A stretch of 5,622 bases of DNA from Gammaproteobacteria bacterium (GTDB lineage: Bacteria; Pseudomonadota; Gammaproteobacteria; Pseudomonadales; Pseudomonadaceae). Location: the NCBI GenBank assembly GCA_012800475.1, contig JAAZJF010000267.1, forward strand, positions 1-5,622, given 5' to 3'. The notes under the pieces were generated by a model, which made no database searches, had not been told where the DNA came from, and saw only the letters and a list, made by a program, of their open reading frames with translations. Both the position numbers and the translations under genes were made by a program. This document shows positions 5,422-5,622 of the stretch, piece by piece. Each line of letters starts with the position of its first letter. Positions within the stretch are counted from its first letter, which is position 1.

Positions 5422-5622
5422 GCTAATACAGCATGCCGTACATCGATATAGCTGTTTATCCGTCGATGAACCCATCCAGGGTTCAACTCCGGCGCTTCGC
5501 CATCCATGGCTCGCTTGTCACAGCTACATCGATGTACTCATTCACCATTTGCAGAGCCTGCTAGAACCAAACAGCCCTAGATCAAAAGCATCAGGCTGAT
5601 CATGAACTGTGCAGAGACACAC
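5422..5622. other. Non-coding tail after yhhQ
   Basis: No open frame here has both a ribosome binding site and a protein-like composition. The 100-bp palindromic element occupies 5438-5537. The remaining 85 bp to the edge carry only short near-palindromes, such as ATCAG-g-CTGAT (5590-5600) and GATCA with TGATC (5580-5601). I see no recognisable RNA gene and no convincing intrinsic terminator for yhhQ. Confidence 0.5.
5438..5537. repeat. 100-bp palindromic element, MITE-like or dispersed repeat
   Basis: GTACATCGATATAGCTGT (5438-5455) is the inverted repeat of 5520-5537 with one mismatch in 18 bp. Inside are a hairpin TGAACCC-atcca-GGGTTCA (5467-5485), a short GGCG-ctt-CGCC (5491-5501), an overlapping GCCAT-cc-ATGGC (5499-5510), and CCATCCA twice (5472-5478 and 5500-5506). 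The structure suggests a mobile or dispersed palindromic repeat placed after yhhQ. I found no clear target-site duplication at its edges and no second copy in this window, so mobility is an inference. It could also stabilise the 3' end of the yhhQ transcript, but it lacks the T tract of an intrinsic terminator. Confidence 0.6.

Noticed and set aside
5369..5599. 76-codon open frame spanning the yhhQ end and the palindromic element
   Set aside because: It starts out of frame inside yhhQ and runs through a structured repeat; no ribosome binding site or recognisable protein.

Overview
The window looks like a stretch of chromosome from a gammaproteobacterium, most likely in or near Pseudomonadaceae. 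This rests on a DctB/DctD-type C4-dicarboxylate two-component pair, a YhhQ protein very close to the Escherichia coli one, dense coding with short gaps, and a base composition near 50 % G+C by eye. The lineage is an inference from recognised protein families; no database search was possible.

Layout. Positions 1-3646 lie on the minus strand, in transcription order lysR (3646-2759), dctB (2697-898) and dctD (901 running off the left edge). dctB and dctD overlap by 4 bp (ATGA) and are clearly one operon. lysR ends 61 bp before dctB with no convincing terminator, so it may feed into the operon. DctB is a complete membrane-bound dCache-type histidine kinase. DctD is a sigma-54 activator of which the receiver and most of the AAA+ domain are visible. 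The transporter gene they would control is not in the window.

Positions 3647-3876 are a 230-bp divergent control region between lysR and a TauE/SafE-family permease gene (3877-4623, plus strand, GTG start). It holds a perfect 8+8 bp dyad of LysR-box type next to the lysR start and an 11-bp direct repeat with a 20-bp period. The divergent arrangement suggests that the LysR protein controls the permease.

Positions 4624-4761 separate the permease gene from yhhQ (4762-5421), which encodes an inner-membrane importer of the queuosine precursors preQ0/preQ1. This leader contains a plausible sigma-70 promoter and, directly on the yhhQ ribosome binding site, a sequence that folds as a compact preQ1-I riboswitch pseudoknot (4729-4758). 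Binding of preQ1 would hide the Shine-Dalgarno sequence and shut down synthesis of the importer, a coherent feedback loop and the strongest regulatory finding in the window.

Positions 5422-5622 have no credible gene. They contain a 100-bp element (5438-5537) bounded by 18-bp imperfect inverted repeats with smaller hairpins inside, which looks like a dispersed palindromic repeat or MITE-like element.
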